Assembly: GCA_900551645.1 (NCBI GenBank)
Contig: URWP01000007.1
Coordinates: forward strand, 1 to 29,869
DNA: 29,869 bases
Source of the DNA: an uncultured Bacteroides sp.
Lineage (GTDB): Bacteria > Bacteroidota > Bacteroidia > Bacteroidales > Bacteroidaceae
Direction of reading: 5' to 3'
Positions 15,501 through 22,750 of the stretch are shown here, in pieces; positions within the stretch are counted from its first letter, which is position 1, and each line of letters begins with the position of its first letter. The notes below the pieces were generated by a model that was given only the letters and a program-made list of their open reading frames with translations, was not told where the DNA came from and ran no database searches. The translations under genes and the position numbers were made by a program.

Positions 15501-16597
15501 ATCTGACGGATACCGAAGAATACCTGGAAATCAAGGTATCCGATACCGGTATCGGAATCAGTGATGAAGATAAGGGACATATCTTCGACCGTTTCTATCA
15601 GACAGACCATAAAGGAATGGAAGAGGCTACCGGAACAGGTATCGGTTTGAGCCTGGTACGTGATTTCGTTACCTTGCATGAAGGAACGGTGGAAGTGTTC
15701 GACAATGGTAGTACAGGTACGGTCTTTGTGGTCCGCTTACCTGTCAGACATGTAGATGTAGCGGCATCGCTTCCGGAAGTCCCTGTATTTTTTGATGAAG
15801 AGATGCCGTCGTCGGAGGATGCCGGGGAAGTGGAGACGGCCCGTGAACGTTTCCCGCTTTTGCTGATTGTGGATGATAATTCGGATTTCCGTGAATTCAT
15901 GAGCACGACTTTGGGATTGCACTACCGCATACGGACTGCTTCCAACGGAAAGGAGGCCTGGAAGATGATGCAGGAGGAAAAATTGCCGGATCTGGTAGTG
16001 AGCGATGTCATGATGCCGGAAATGGATGGAAATGCGCTTTGCCGGTTGATAAAGGGTACGGAACGCACTTCGCATGTTCCGGTAGTCGACTCCCAATTGG
16101 AGGGATTACAGACGGGTGCCGATGATTATGTGACCAAACCTTTCAACATGGATATCCTGGTGTTACGCATCCGGAAGCTGATTCAACGGAACCGTGCTGG
16201 CCGGCCGGAAGTTGGGGCGGAGAAGAAAGTCATCGACCCGGAACCGAGTAGGATATCCATTACTTCCCTGGATGAGAAACTGATAGAAAAAGCGGTGAAG
16301 TATGTAGAAGACAATATGTCGCGTAGTGACCTGTCGGTAGAGGAGTTGAGCCGGGAGTTGGGAATGAGCCGGGTACACCTGTACAAGCGACTTCTACAGA
16401 TTACCGGTAAGACTCCGATAGAATTTATCCGGGTTATCCGTCTGAAACGGGCGGCACAATTGTTGCGTGAAAGCCAGTTGCATGTATCGGAAGTAGCCTT
16501 CGAGGTCGGGTTCAATAATCCGAAGTATTTCAGCCGTTATTTTAAGGAGGAATTCGGCGTATTACCTTCTGTTTATCAGGAAAAGGAGGGGAAATAA
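12584..16597 (+). CDS. Hybrid two-component system (sensor kinase fused to AraC regulator) with receiver deletion
   Basis: One 1337-residue protein holds a whole signalling pathway across the inner membrane. In order: signal peptide (1-20), periplasmic beta-propeller repeats (about 25-690, with GFLWLATESGLNRYDG-type units), Y_Y_Y domain (about 705-765), membrane helix (about 781-803), HisKA with phospho-His840 in NISHELRTPLTLI, ATPase domain (about 941-1052, NLLSNAFKYTPEGG, DTGIGI, GTGIGLSLV), receiver (about 1093-1195, acidic pair D1097/D1098, phospho-acceptor D1141, K1185) and AraC helix-turn-helix (about 1230-1332). The receiver is short: D1141 to K1185 is 44 residues instead of the usual 52. 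The segment normally reading VxLLTAxTSLxxQxEGL is here VVDSQLEGL, so the conserved switch Thr is missing. Context suggests that it controls the esterase and GH31 genes. Confidence 0.95.
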   Translation: MKNTCLLFLLFINIFFPSKAADDYMFKYFDVGSGLSNNSIYAILKDSKGFLWLATESGLNRYDGYDFSVYRSVEGDSLTLPDNFISDIVEADDYRFWIKTSRGYVLYDGKTDRFYRDQQKFMKHIGSKGEISEVYVDRSKKNTWLCVPGEGCYVLTSEMDECRFFSFEKNGLPASGVSDIGESKAGILLVYDNGLLVCVNPETLEVLWKREDICRQIGNDRFEAFGIFVDYSDDIWLYSALGIWCYRSTAQSFDNEIPQRLEPYGGFVHAMAQDASGKIWLGMDNQGILIYDKQTGECRQILADGNRERSLPHNTIYSLLADSKGVMWIGTYKKGIACYAESMYKFALAPIGDITNIAETASGEWLLGTNDNGLIVWNPRLHTKKIFNTENGNFESDAIVSVLVAHDDKIWVGTFRGGLVCIDGNRTTVYRKTELSGGLADDSIWYLQEDADGHIWIATLSNGLQCLNPGTGKFETYQQTNSNLKDNHLSALCLWDNRTLLIGCATEGIQVMDLATRQIRPMEGLGRVCVNELYKDSREWLWVAAREGLTAFDYKRGKVITLPQIPELTGKPVSAITEDTGGNIWITVSNRIINIKVLRDNQGYSFETREYDNNDGLQTSDFNLRAMERLHDGTILAGGLYGLNSFNPEHMHYNRLIPKVLFASLQLFDEPVSVGREYDGKVILEQSLNFVRKVNLAYHQHIFKVSFTTDNLILPEKTRYVYQLEGFHKEWLTLPKGEHSVTFTNLAPGDYVLKVKAVNSDGYASTDISELRIVIHPPFWLSVWAFIFYALVVLGILVWIYSAMLKREREKFRMKQIEQEAAKNEEINNMKFRFFTNISHELRTPLTLIIAPLEEILKETQDATKRKRLLLMYRNAQRLLMLVNQLLDFRKGEMSRHRLSLTEGDIVGYVHGVCDSFMLMADQKQIAFSFFSVMDHFSMAFDADKVGKVVMNLLSNAFKYTPEGGCVTVSLEHLTDTEEYLEIKVSDTGIGISDEDKGHIFDRFYQTDHKGMEEATGTGIGLSLVRDFVTLHEGTVEVFDNGSTGTVFVVRLPVRHVDVAASLPEVPVFFDEEMPSSEDAGEVETARERFPLLLIVDDNSDFREFMSTTLGLHYRIRTASNGKEAWKMMQEEKLPDLVVSDVMMPEMDGNALCRLIKGTERTSHVPVVDSQLEGLQTGADDYVTKPFNMDILVLRIRKLIQRNRAGRPEVGAEKKVIDPEPSRISITSLDEKLIEKAVKYVEDNMSRSDLSVEELSRELGMSRVHLYKRLLQITGKTPIEFIRVIRLKRAAQLLRESQLHVSEVAFEVGFNNPKYFSRYFKEEFGVLPSVYQEKEGK

Positions 16598-16694
16598 CAA
16601 AAAATACCCTTATCGGCAACATTCTGTCTGCCGGTCATTCAAATCTTTCCCTACCTGAAAACATGTGAGGTGGTTTTTCCGGTGAAGTTCTGTG

Positions 16695-16702
16695 TATCTT
16701 TG
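16695..16702 (+). promoter_or_regulatory. -7 element for the GH31 gene
   Basis: TATCTTTG is a perfect TAnnTTTG, 35 bp before the ATG at 16738. The -33 region is T-rich (GGTTTTTCC, 16672-16680). GAAAACAT (16657-16664) just upstream resembles the AAACATTT units before the esterase gene. Confidence 0.6.
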
Positions 16703-16737
16703 TGATAGATTGATTGTTTAACTTTAAGCAGTGATTT

Positions 16738-19623
16738 ATGATGAATATGAAGAACATTCCTTATTGTTTATTGGCAGGTCTGTTGTTGGGTGCCTGTTCC
16801 GATAAAGTGTATGAGCAGACAGATCAGGGAGTGGTCGTACATGTGTCCCGGCAGGGAGAACATGCGGCGAAACTGGTACGTCTGCAGGTGATGGGTGACA
16901 AACTGATTCATGTGTCGGCCACACCGGCATCGGAGTTTGCCGACCCGAAGAGTCTGGTGGTGCTTCCTCCGGCAGAACAGGTTTCTTTCTCCGTGGAACA
17001 ACGGGGTGATACGGTATTGGTTCTTACACAAGCATTGAAGGCTTCGGTATTGGCATCTACCGGCGAAGTCTGGTTCACCGATGAGGACGGACAGATGATT
17101 CTCCGAGAAAACAAGGGAGGAGGTAAAGATTTTACGCCGATTACGGTAGAAGGTACACAGGGATATACCATCCGGCAGGTATTCGAGTCTCCGGCCGATG
17201 AAGCTTTTTACGGCTTGGGTCAGCATCAGGCCGATGAGTTCAATTACAAGGGAAAAAACGAAGAGTTGTTCCAGTACAATACAAAAGTCTCTGTACCGTT
17301 TATTGTATCCAATAAGAATTATGGTATTCTGCTGGATAGTTATTCGCTTTGCCGTTTCGGAAATCCCAACGATTATTCACAACTGGGAGAGGTTTTCAAG
17401 CTGTTTGATAAATACGGTAAGGAAGGAGCCTTGACCGGTAATTATGTACCGGATGCAAAGTCGGGCGTACAACCTTTGGAACGTCGCGAAGATTCCCTTT
17501 ATTTTGAACATTTGAAACGGGAGGATTTATCGAAAGTGGTCAATCTTCCGGAAGGTTTCCCGTTCATGGGTTCTAAGGTGACATATGAAGGAAGTATCGA
17601 ACCTTCTCAAAGCGGCGAATTCAAGTTCATCCTTTACTATGCCGGCTATACGAAGGTTTACATTGACGGAAAATTGGTAGTGCCGGAACGATGGCGTACA
17701 GCCTGGAATCCGAACAGCTATAAATTCTCCGTCAACCTGGAAGCAGGCAAACGGGTTCCGTTGAAAATAGAATGGGAACCGGATGGTTATGTATCTTATT
17801 CCGGATTGCGGGTGTTGGCTCCGGTGGCTCCCGAAGAGCAGGGCAAGCAGTCCTGGTGGAGCGAGATGACCAAACAGCTGGACTATTATTTCATTGCGGG
17901 CGATGATATGGATGAAGTCATCAGTGGATACCGTACATTGACCGGAAAGTCTCCTATCATGCCGAAATGGGCGATGGGTTATTGGCAGAGCCGGGAGCGT
18001 TACAAGACTTCTGCCGAAATCATCGGTGCTTTGAAGGGATTCCGCGACCGGCAGATTCCGATAGACAATATTGTACAGGACTGGAGTTATTGGCCCGAAG
18101 ATGCGTGGGGAAGTCATGATTTCGACAAGGCTCGTTTCCCGGATCCGAAGGCTATGGTAGATTCTATCCATGCCATGAATGCCCGGATCATGATTTCGGT
18201 CTGGCCGAAGTTTTATGCTTCTACCGAACATTACAAGCAGTTCGATAAGAACGGTTGGATGTATCAGCAGGCTATTAAGGACAGCATCCGCGACTGGATA
18301 GGTCCGGGTTACATCGGTTCTTTTTACGATGCTTATAGTGCCGATGCACGCAAGCTCTTCTGGAAACAGATGCAGGACAAATTGTATGTACTGGGTATCG
18401 ATGCCTGGTGGATGGATGCCAGCGAACCGAACATACGCGATTGTACCGACATTGATTACCGCAAGGCTTTGTGTGGTCCTACCGCATTGGGCTCTTCTAC
18501 CGAGTTCTTCAATGCCTATGCCCTGATGAATGCAGAGGCCATTTATGACGGACAACGGAGTGTAGACAATGACAAGCGTGTATTCCTGTTGACCCGCTCA
18601 GGATTTGCCGGTCTTCAACGTTATTCTACGGCTACCTGGAGCGGTGATATCGCTACCCGTTGGGAAGATATGAAGGCACAGATTTCGGCCGGATTGAATT
18701 TCTCGATGAGTGGTATTCCTTATTGGACCATGGATATCGGTGGATTCTGTGTAGAGAACCGGTATGTAGCCGGTCAGGAAGTATGGAATAAGACGCGGAC
18801 CGAGAATGCGGATTACAAAGAATGGCGGGAATTGAATACCCGGTGGTACCAGTTCGGTGCATTCTGTCCGTTGTATCGGGCACACGGTCAATATCCGTTC
18901 CGTGAAATCTGGAACATTGCTCCGGAAAATCATCCGGCTTATCAGTCTGTTGTTTATTATACGAAACTCCGTTACAACCTGATGCCGTATATCTATTCGA
19001 TGGCAGGAATGACTTATTTCGATGATTATACCATCATGCGTCCGCTGGTAATGGACTTTACGGCTGATACGCAGGTGAATAATATCGGCGATGAGTTCAT
19101 GTTCGGTCCGGCCTTCCTGGTGGCTCCGGTATACCGATATGGCGACCGCACTCGTGACATGTATTTCCCGGCTTGTGAAGGTTGGTATGATTTCTACACG
19201 GGCAAATTCCAGGAAGCTGGTGTACAGGCTTCGGTTGCTGCTCCGTATGAACGGATTCCGTTGTATGTACGTGCCGGTTCCATTGTTCCGTTCGGACCGG
19301 ATATGCAGTATTCCGACGAAAAACCGGCTTCGGATATCAAGTTGTATGTATATCAGGGAGCAGACGGGGAATTCACCTTGTATGAAGACGAAGGCACGAA
19401 TTATAATTACGAGAAGGGTAAATATGCCATGATTCCTTTTGAATACGATGAGGATAATCGCACCTTGACCATCGGCGACCGTACAGGAGAGTTCGATGGA
19501 ATGTTGAAGGAACGCACCTTTACCGTGGTAGTTGTCGGAAAAGACAAAGCTCAAGGATTTGATAAGGATGCGAAAGGTATTGTAGTGAAATATGATGGTA
19601 GCAAACAGACCATCCAACTATAA
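16738..19623 (+). CDS. GH31 glycosidase with PA14 insertion, alpha-xylosidase type
   Basis: A 961-residue lipoprotein (lipobox LLLGAC, Cys20). After an N-terminal beta domain (about 25-220), a PA14-like insertion spans about 235-370 (YEGSIEPSQSGEFKFILYYAG, KVYIDGKLV). The (beta/alpha)8 barrel follows (about 400-800), with WDWSYWP-like QDWSYWPED. The nucleophile is Asp560 in WWMDASEPN and the acid/base Asp637 in TWSGDIATRW. The segments GPTALGSSTEFFNAYALMNAEAIYDGQR and GIPYWTMDIGGFCVENRY match PA14-bearing alpha-xylosidases of xyloglucan loci such as those of Bacteroides ovatus and Cellvibrio. Those remove alpha-1,6-xylose from xyloglucan oligosaccharides. It has its own promoter and terminator and follows the hybrid regulator. 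Confidence 0.93.
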   Translation: MMNMKNIPYCLLAGLLLGACSDKVYEQTDQGVVVHVSRQGEHAAKLVRLQVMGDKLIHVSATPASEFADPKSLVVLPPAEQVSFSVEQRGDTVLVLTQALKASVLASTGEVWFTDEDGQMILRENKGGGKDFTPITVEGTQGYTIRQVFESPADEAFYGLGQHQADEFNYKGKNEELFQYNTKVSVPFIVSNKNYGILLDSYSLCRFGNPNDYSQLGEVFKLFDKYGKEGALTGNYVPDAKSGVQPLERREDSLYFEHLKREDLSKVVNLPEGFPFMGSKVTYEGSIEPSQSGEFKFILYYAGYTKVYIDGKLVVPERWRTAWNPNSYKFSVNLEAGKRVPLKIEWEPDGYVSYSGLRVLAPVAPEEQGKQSWWSEMTKQLDYYFIAGDDMDEVISGYRTLTGKSPIMPKWAMGYWQSRERYKTSAEIIGALKGFRDRQIPIDNIVQDWSYWPEDAWGSHDFDKARFPDPKAMVDSIHAMNARIMISVWPKFYASTEHYKQFDKNGWMYQQAIKDSIRDWIGPGYIGSFYDAYSADARKLFWKQMQDKLYVLGIDAWWMDASEPNIRDCTDIDYRKALCGPTALGSSTEFFNAYALMNAEAIYDGQRSVDNDKRVFLLTRSGFAGLQRYSTATWSGDIATRWEDMKAQISAGLNFSMSGIPYWTMDIGGFCVENRYVAGQEVWNKTRTENADYKEWRELNTRWYQFGAFCPLYRAHGQYPFREIWNIAPENHPAYQSVVYYTKLRYNLMPYIYSMAGMTYFDDYTIMRPLVMDFTADTQVNNIGDEFMFGPAFLVAPVYRYGDRTRDMYFPACEGWYDFYTGKFQEAGVQASVAAPYERIPLYVRAGSIVPFGPDMQYSDEKPASDIKLYVYQGADGEFTLYEDEGTNYNYEKGKYAMIPFEYDEDNRTLTIGDRTGEFDGMLKERTFTVVVVGKDKAQGFDKDAKGIVVKYDGSKQTIQL

Positions 19624-19665
19624 TTTATATACGGAATATTTCCTTTTATAATCAGTAAGAAGTAA

Positions 19666-19708
19666 AAGCGGGTCATTCAGAGTTACGGAATTTCTGAATG
19701 ACCCGCTT
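19666..19708 (+). terminator. Terminator of the GH31 gene
   Basis: Perfect 16-bp arms (19666-19681 and 19693-19708) enclose an 11-nt loop and are followed by AAGCTTTTCATTTT. It lies 42 bp after the stop codon. Confidence 0.85.
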
Positions 19709-19787
19709 AAGCTTTTCATTTTACTTATGTCTGTATGGCTTTTATGTTCTTCATATCTGGGATTTATGTCCCCTGTATGAAAAATGA

Positions 19788-19833
19788 AGGTTCTCCATCC
19801 CCGAAAACGTATGTTTTGGGGGATGGAGAACCT
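19788..19833 (-). terminator. Terminator of the xus-like operon
   Basis: Perfect 15-bp arms AGGTTCTCCATCCCC (19788-19802) and GGGGATGGAGAACCT (19819-19833), with a further AAAAC/GTTTT pairing in the loop. On the minus strand the stem leads into TCATTTTTCA. It lies 43 bp past the xusC-like stop codon. Confidence 0.87.
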
Positions 19834-19876
19834 GGTAGACTTATGTTTTCTTTAAAAAAAGCATGTAGATAAAACC

Positions 19877-21103
19877 TCATCGGATATTCCGTCGGGAGGG
19901 AGAGCCTTTTTTCTTCTTGTACCAGAGATAATAACCACTTAACGGCAATATACCACCCAGGAAAGCAGCCAGGCAATAGAGGATTTTGGTCCATATGCCT
20001 CCCCATGTTCCGGTATGGAAGCTATAAAAATAACCTTTCATCTTTTGGGATGCGGGAGCCTGGCCGGAAGTCGTGATTCCGGTAATGACACCGTCTTCGT
20101 TCTGGAAACGGGCGGTATCGCTTTTCCGTAATGAGCCTTCGGATGAAGTAACAATTTGGGCGCTTCCTTGTTCCAGTTTGATACTGGTATAGACCGGGTA
20201 TGTCTGTTGCAGGTTTGCCAATACCTGGTCCCAGGTACGATAGAGTCGTTGTTGGCCTTTCGGATGATTTTCTGATTTTCCGGTATCTTTACGATGAGGA
20301 CTTGTCCGGTGGTCAGTATCCGTCTGTCTGCCTGGATTTTGATGACTTCGTTGGGAAGCTGAAGCCATGTTGTGGGGTTTTCCGGTACTTCCGTGTTCGG
20401 ACTCTGTTACTTGCGGAGTGGCTCCGAACAGGGAATAGGCGGCGGTACGGTACCACCCGAAGGACCAGGTCAGTCCGGTCAATGCCATGATGAGCAGAAA
20501 TACCAATGTATAGATGCCTGTAGCCACGTGGCTATCATACCAGAACCGGCGCCCCCCTTTCGTGCAACAGATGCACAACCGGTTCTTCAAGGCTTTTGAG
20601 GTGCGGGGAATCCAGATGACCAATCCGCTGATGAGGATGACAACCATCAACAGGGTAGTGATTCCTACGATGACTTTTCCTACGGATTTTTCGCCTTTCT
20701 TGGCAGGGGCATCTAACAGCCAGCGGTGAAGCTTGCGTACTTCTTGGAAGAAGGGATAGCTTTTGCTCCATCCGTTCACTTCACCGGTATACGGATTGAC
20801 ACTCAAGGTCTTTCTGCCGGCATTTTTGAAACCTGCCCATACTGGTTTCTCAGGGTCTTGGGCGAATTGCAGGCTAGTAAGCTGGAGGGAATCGGGTACT
20901 TGGCGGCTTATCGCATCGGCCAGTTGTGAAGGCGATAGGGGAGTGTTTCCTGAAACAACATTGACACGATACAAGTTCGGGTTCAATGCCTGTGTGATTT
21001 CCTGCTCGAACACCAGGATGGCTCCGGTAAAACAGATGATGGAAATGAAGATGCCTAAAGGAATGGAAAGCCAAAGATGAATCTTGGCAAAAAGTTTTCT
21101 CAT
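19877..21103 (-). CDS. xusC: PepSY-associated inner-membrane protein, XusC-like
   Basis: The 408-residue product starts at MRKLFAKIHLWLS (ATG 21103); a further in-frame ATG upstream lies in structured spacer DNA. Membrane helices are at about 12-33, 146-166, 192-213 and 373-395. PepSY-type domains lie between them, and conserved His residues occur at 9, 126, 192 and 363 near membrane faces, as expected for a haem-bearing or reductase-like protein. In the Bacteroides thetaiotaomicron XusABC system (BT2063-2065) the PepSY partner is thought to help release iron from siderophores in the periplasm. Unusual here is a His- and Ser-rich linker (about 231-285) with His237, 244, 254, 265, 270 and 280. 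It is the last gene of the operon. Confidence 0.88.
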   Translation of the reverse strand: MRKLFAKIHLWLSIPLGIFISIICFTGAILVFEQEITQALNPNLYRVNVVSGNTPLSPSQLADAISRQVPDSLQLTSLQFAQDPEKPVWAGFKNAGRKTLSVNPYTGEVNGWSKSYPFFQEVRKLHRWLLDAPAKKGEKSVGKVIVGITTLLMVVILISGLVIWIPRTSKALKNRLCICCTKGGRRFWYDSHVATGIYTLVFLLIMALTGLTWSFGWYRTAAYSLFGATPQVTESEHGSTGKPHNMASASQRSHQNPGRQTDTDHRTSPHRKDTGKSENHPKGQQRLYRTWDQVLANLQQTYPVYTSIKLEQGSAQIVTSSEGSLRKSDTARFQNEDGVITGITTSGQAPASQKMKGYFYSFHTGTWGGIWTKILYCLAAFLGGILPLSGYYLWYKKKKGSPSRRNIR

Positions 21104-21110
21104 ATGATAT

Positions 21111-21193
21111 AATTGTTGAAAAAGGGTCTGTCCGGTAAAGAAACGGTTCTTCATCGGTTTCAGACCCAGTGATATTAGTTTTTACTAACAATT
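21111..21193 (-). repeat. Nested inverted repeats in the xusB-xusC spacer
   Basis: An outer pair AATTGTT (21111-21117) / AACAATT (21187-21193) surrounds an inner perfect pair GGGTCTG (21124-21130) / CAGACCC (21161-21167). A small TTAGT/ACTAA hairpin (21175-21188) overlaps the right outer arm, so two alternative folds are possible. No U tract follows, so it is more likely an mRNA stability or translation-tuning element than a terminator. Confidence 0.45.
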
Positions 21194-21194
21194 G

Positions 21195-22631
21195 TTATTC
21201 CTGAAAGTTCAGTTTACCTACGGCGTTTAGTTGAGTTGCTTCCACGGTTAGTCCTTTGGTAGCGGTAGCGGTCGAAGGGTCAACCTTATAAATAGCCGGA
21301 TATCCTTCTGTTGTGGTTACCGTGACATAGGCTTTTCCATTCTCGATGTACGGTGAGTTGCCGAAGCCTGAAATCAGTTCGGTAGCCGGAAGGCCGCTCA
21401 CGTAAGTCAGTTTCTTGTCGCCTGCTTTGAAAACGGCTAACTGGTTGGCGGTAAATCCGGTTTCGGTCAGCGGACGGTCATACATCAGCAGGAGGAAATA
21501 GTCCTCGGCAATCGGCCAGCAACGCAAGAACGAGTTTCCGCCGCTCAGTGCCTCCAGATCACAATAGTAATCATCGAAGTCTTCTGCTCCGGCTGGAATA
21601 CGGACTACACCGGCCGGGAATGTGGTTTGTTGCCGTGAATCGGTCATTGTCTTTGCATAGCTTGGAGAGAATACATAGATGTCTCCGTTGTCGTTTGGCC
21701 AAATCATCTGGTAGTATTGTGATTTGTAACGTCCGCATGCATAGCTGATTTTATCGGTCTTGATAAGTTTCTTGTCGGTCAAGGTTTCATCGGTAAAGAT
21801 AGCTACCCAACACTCGTTCGGATATTGGGTCCATTGGAGCTCGTCTTTGCTATAGGAACTGCTTCCAGAACCTCCTGATTCGGTCTTGATAAGGTCTTCG
21901 TTGCCCGGAAGTACCCATTTCCCGTTTTCGTATTTTGTTCCATATTGGCTCAACCCCATTGGAATGGCAGCACTGAATAGCTTTCCGTTGTTTTCCAGCA
22001 ATCCGGCCAGGGTGACAAACTCGCCGTTGCCCAGGAAGTTTTCGGACAGGTAGGACTCGTTCTTGGTATCGTTGGTGGTATAGGTATCGGCAGATGTATC
22101 GAGGTAGGAAATCAGGAACGATTTCGGGGTGTAGCCGTTTGCGTCATTCCATTCGGTAGGTCCGTCACCGGTTGAAGAAGTCATCACATATTTCCCGTAA
22201 GTACCGTAAGTTGTGAATCGTTTGATGGCAAACTCACCGTTACGTTTCTTTGGATTACCGTTGTTATCCAGATAGAAGGAAGTGGTGATACCGGCATTTC
22301 CCTGGTTGTAGCTCAAGCCGTACAGATACTGGTTGTTGTAATATACCCACTGGGTAGCTCCGTCGTTCACCAGTCCGTTGTTGACGGTACTGATACTGCC
22401 TTCTTCCAGCGTCTCGGCGGTGAGCAATACGTTGGTGGTATTTCCGGAAGCGGTTACCGATGCGGCGATGACATAGCGGGAAGTTACTTGTTCGGGTTGT
22501 TCCTCGTTTCCGTTTCCTGTATTATCTCCGTTGTTTCCTGTATTGGTTAATTCTTCACCTGCACAAGAAGTGAAGCACACGCCGGCCATTGCGGTAGCAA
22601 AGAGTCCGGCCATTAAAAGGTTCTTTTTCAT
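21195..22631 (-). CDS. xusB: DUF4374 surface lipoprotein, XusB-like siderophore-binding protein
   Basis: A 478-residue lipoprotein: signal MKKNLLMAGLF, lipobox FTSC with Cys23, then a long Asn/Gly-rich flexible tether (about 26-48) before the folded part. The rest is beta-rich with propeller-like repeats (YVIAASVTASGNTTNVLLTAE, QYLYGLSYNQGN, GKYVMTSS, SFLISYLDTS, AYVTVTTTEGYPAIYKV). The size, repeats and position between a TonB receptor and a PepSY protein match DUF4374 proteins such as XusB of B. thetaiotaomicron, which binds ferric enterobactin-type xenosiderophores at the cell surface. Exact ligand unknown. Spacing to xusA is 119 bp, filled by a palindromic repeat; spacing to xusC is 91 bp. 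Confidence 0.88.
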   Translation of the reverse strand: MKKNLLMAGLFATAMAGVCFTSCAGEELTNTGNNGDNTGNGNEEQPEQVTSRYVIAASVTASGNTTNVLLTAETLEEGSISTVNNGLVNDGATQWVYYNNQYLYGLSYNQGNAGITTSFYLDNNGNPKKRNGEFAIKRFTTYGTYGKYVMTSSTGDGPTEWNDANGYTPKSFLISYLDTSADTYTTNDTKNESYLSENFLGNGEFVTLAGLLENNGKLFSAAIPMGLSQYGTKYENGKWVLPGNEDLIKTESGGSGSSSYSKDELQWTQYPNECWVAIFTDETLTDKKLIKTDKISYACGRYKSQYYQMIWPNDNGDIYVFSPSYAKTMTDSRQQTTFPAGVVRIPAGAEDFDDYYCDLEALSGGNSFLRCWPIAEDYFLLLMYDRPLTETGFTANQLAVFKAGDKKLTYVSGLPATELISGFGNSPYIENGKAYVTVTTTEGYPAIYKVDPSTATATKGLTVEATQLNAVGKLNFQE

Positions 22632-22664
22632 ATATTTTTTATTTTATAGTTGGCAAGTTTTATT

Positions 22665-22745
22665 GTTGACGAGTTGACGGGTTGATGAGGGAATAACTCC
22701 TCTAAAGAGTTCGTTATATTCCTGAAACCTCGTCACTTCGTTCCC
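22665..22745 (-). repeat. Palindromic TTGACGAG repeat element in the xusA-xusB spacer
   Basis: Three tandem octamers TTGACGAG, TTGACGGG and TTGATGAG (22666-22689) are followed by a hairpin GGAATAAC...GTTATATTCC with CTCT/AGAG inside. Then come inverted units CCTCGTCA and CTTCG (22728-22740) complementary in kind to the left octamers. The right part (22719-22745) matches 25585-25611 at 22 of 27 bases. It fills nearly the whole spacer inside one operon, so it will be transcribed as a long imperfect hairpin. Confidence 0.65.
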
Positions 22746-22750
22746 TAATC

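Noticed and set aside
16614..16633. CGGCA/TGCCG hairpin after the hybrid regulator as a terminator
   Set aside because: The stem is only 5 bp and no T tract follows.
17527..19617. Long antisense open frames of about 340 codons inside the GH31 gene
   Set aside because: They lie opposite a gene with a full set of GH31 motifs and contain low-sense sequence; they are by-products of its codon use.
22665..22689. Tandem octamers considered as a CRISPR array
   Set aside because: Units are 8 bp and directly adjacent without spacers, and no cas gene is present.
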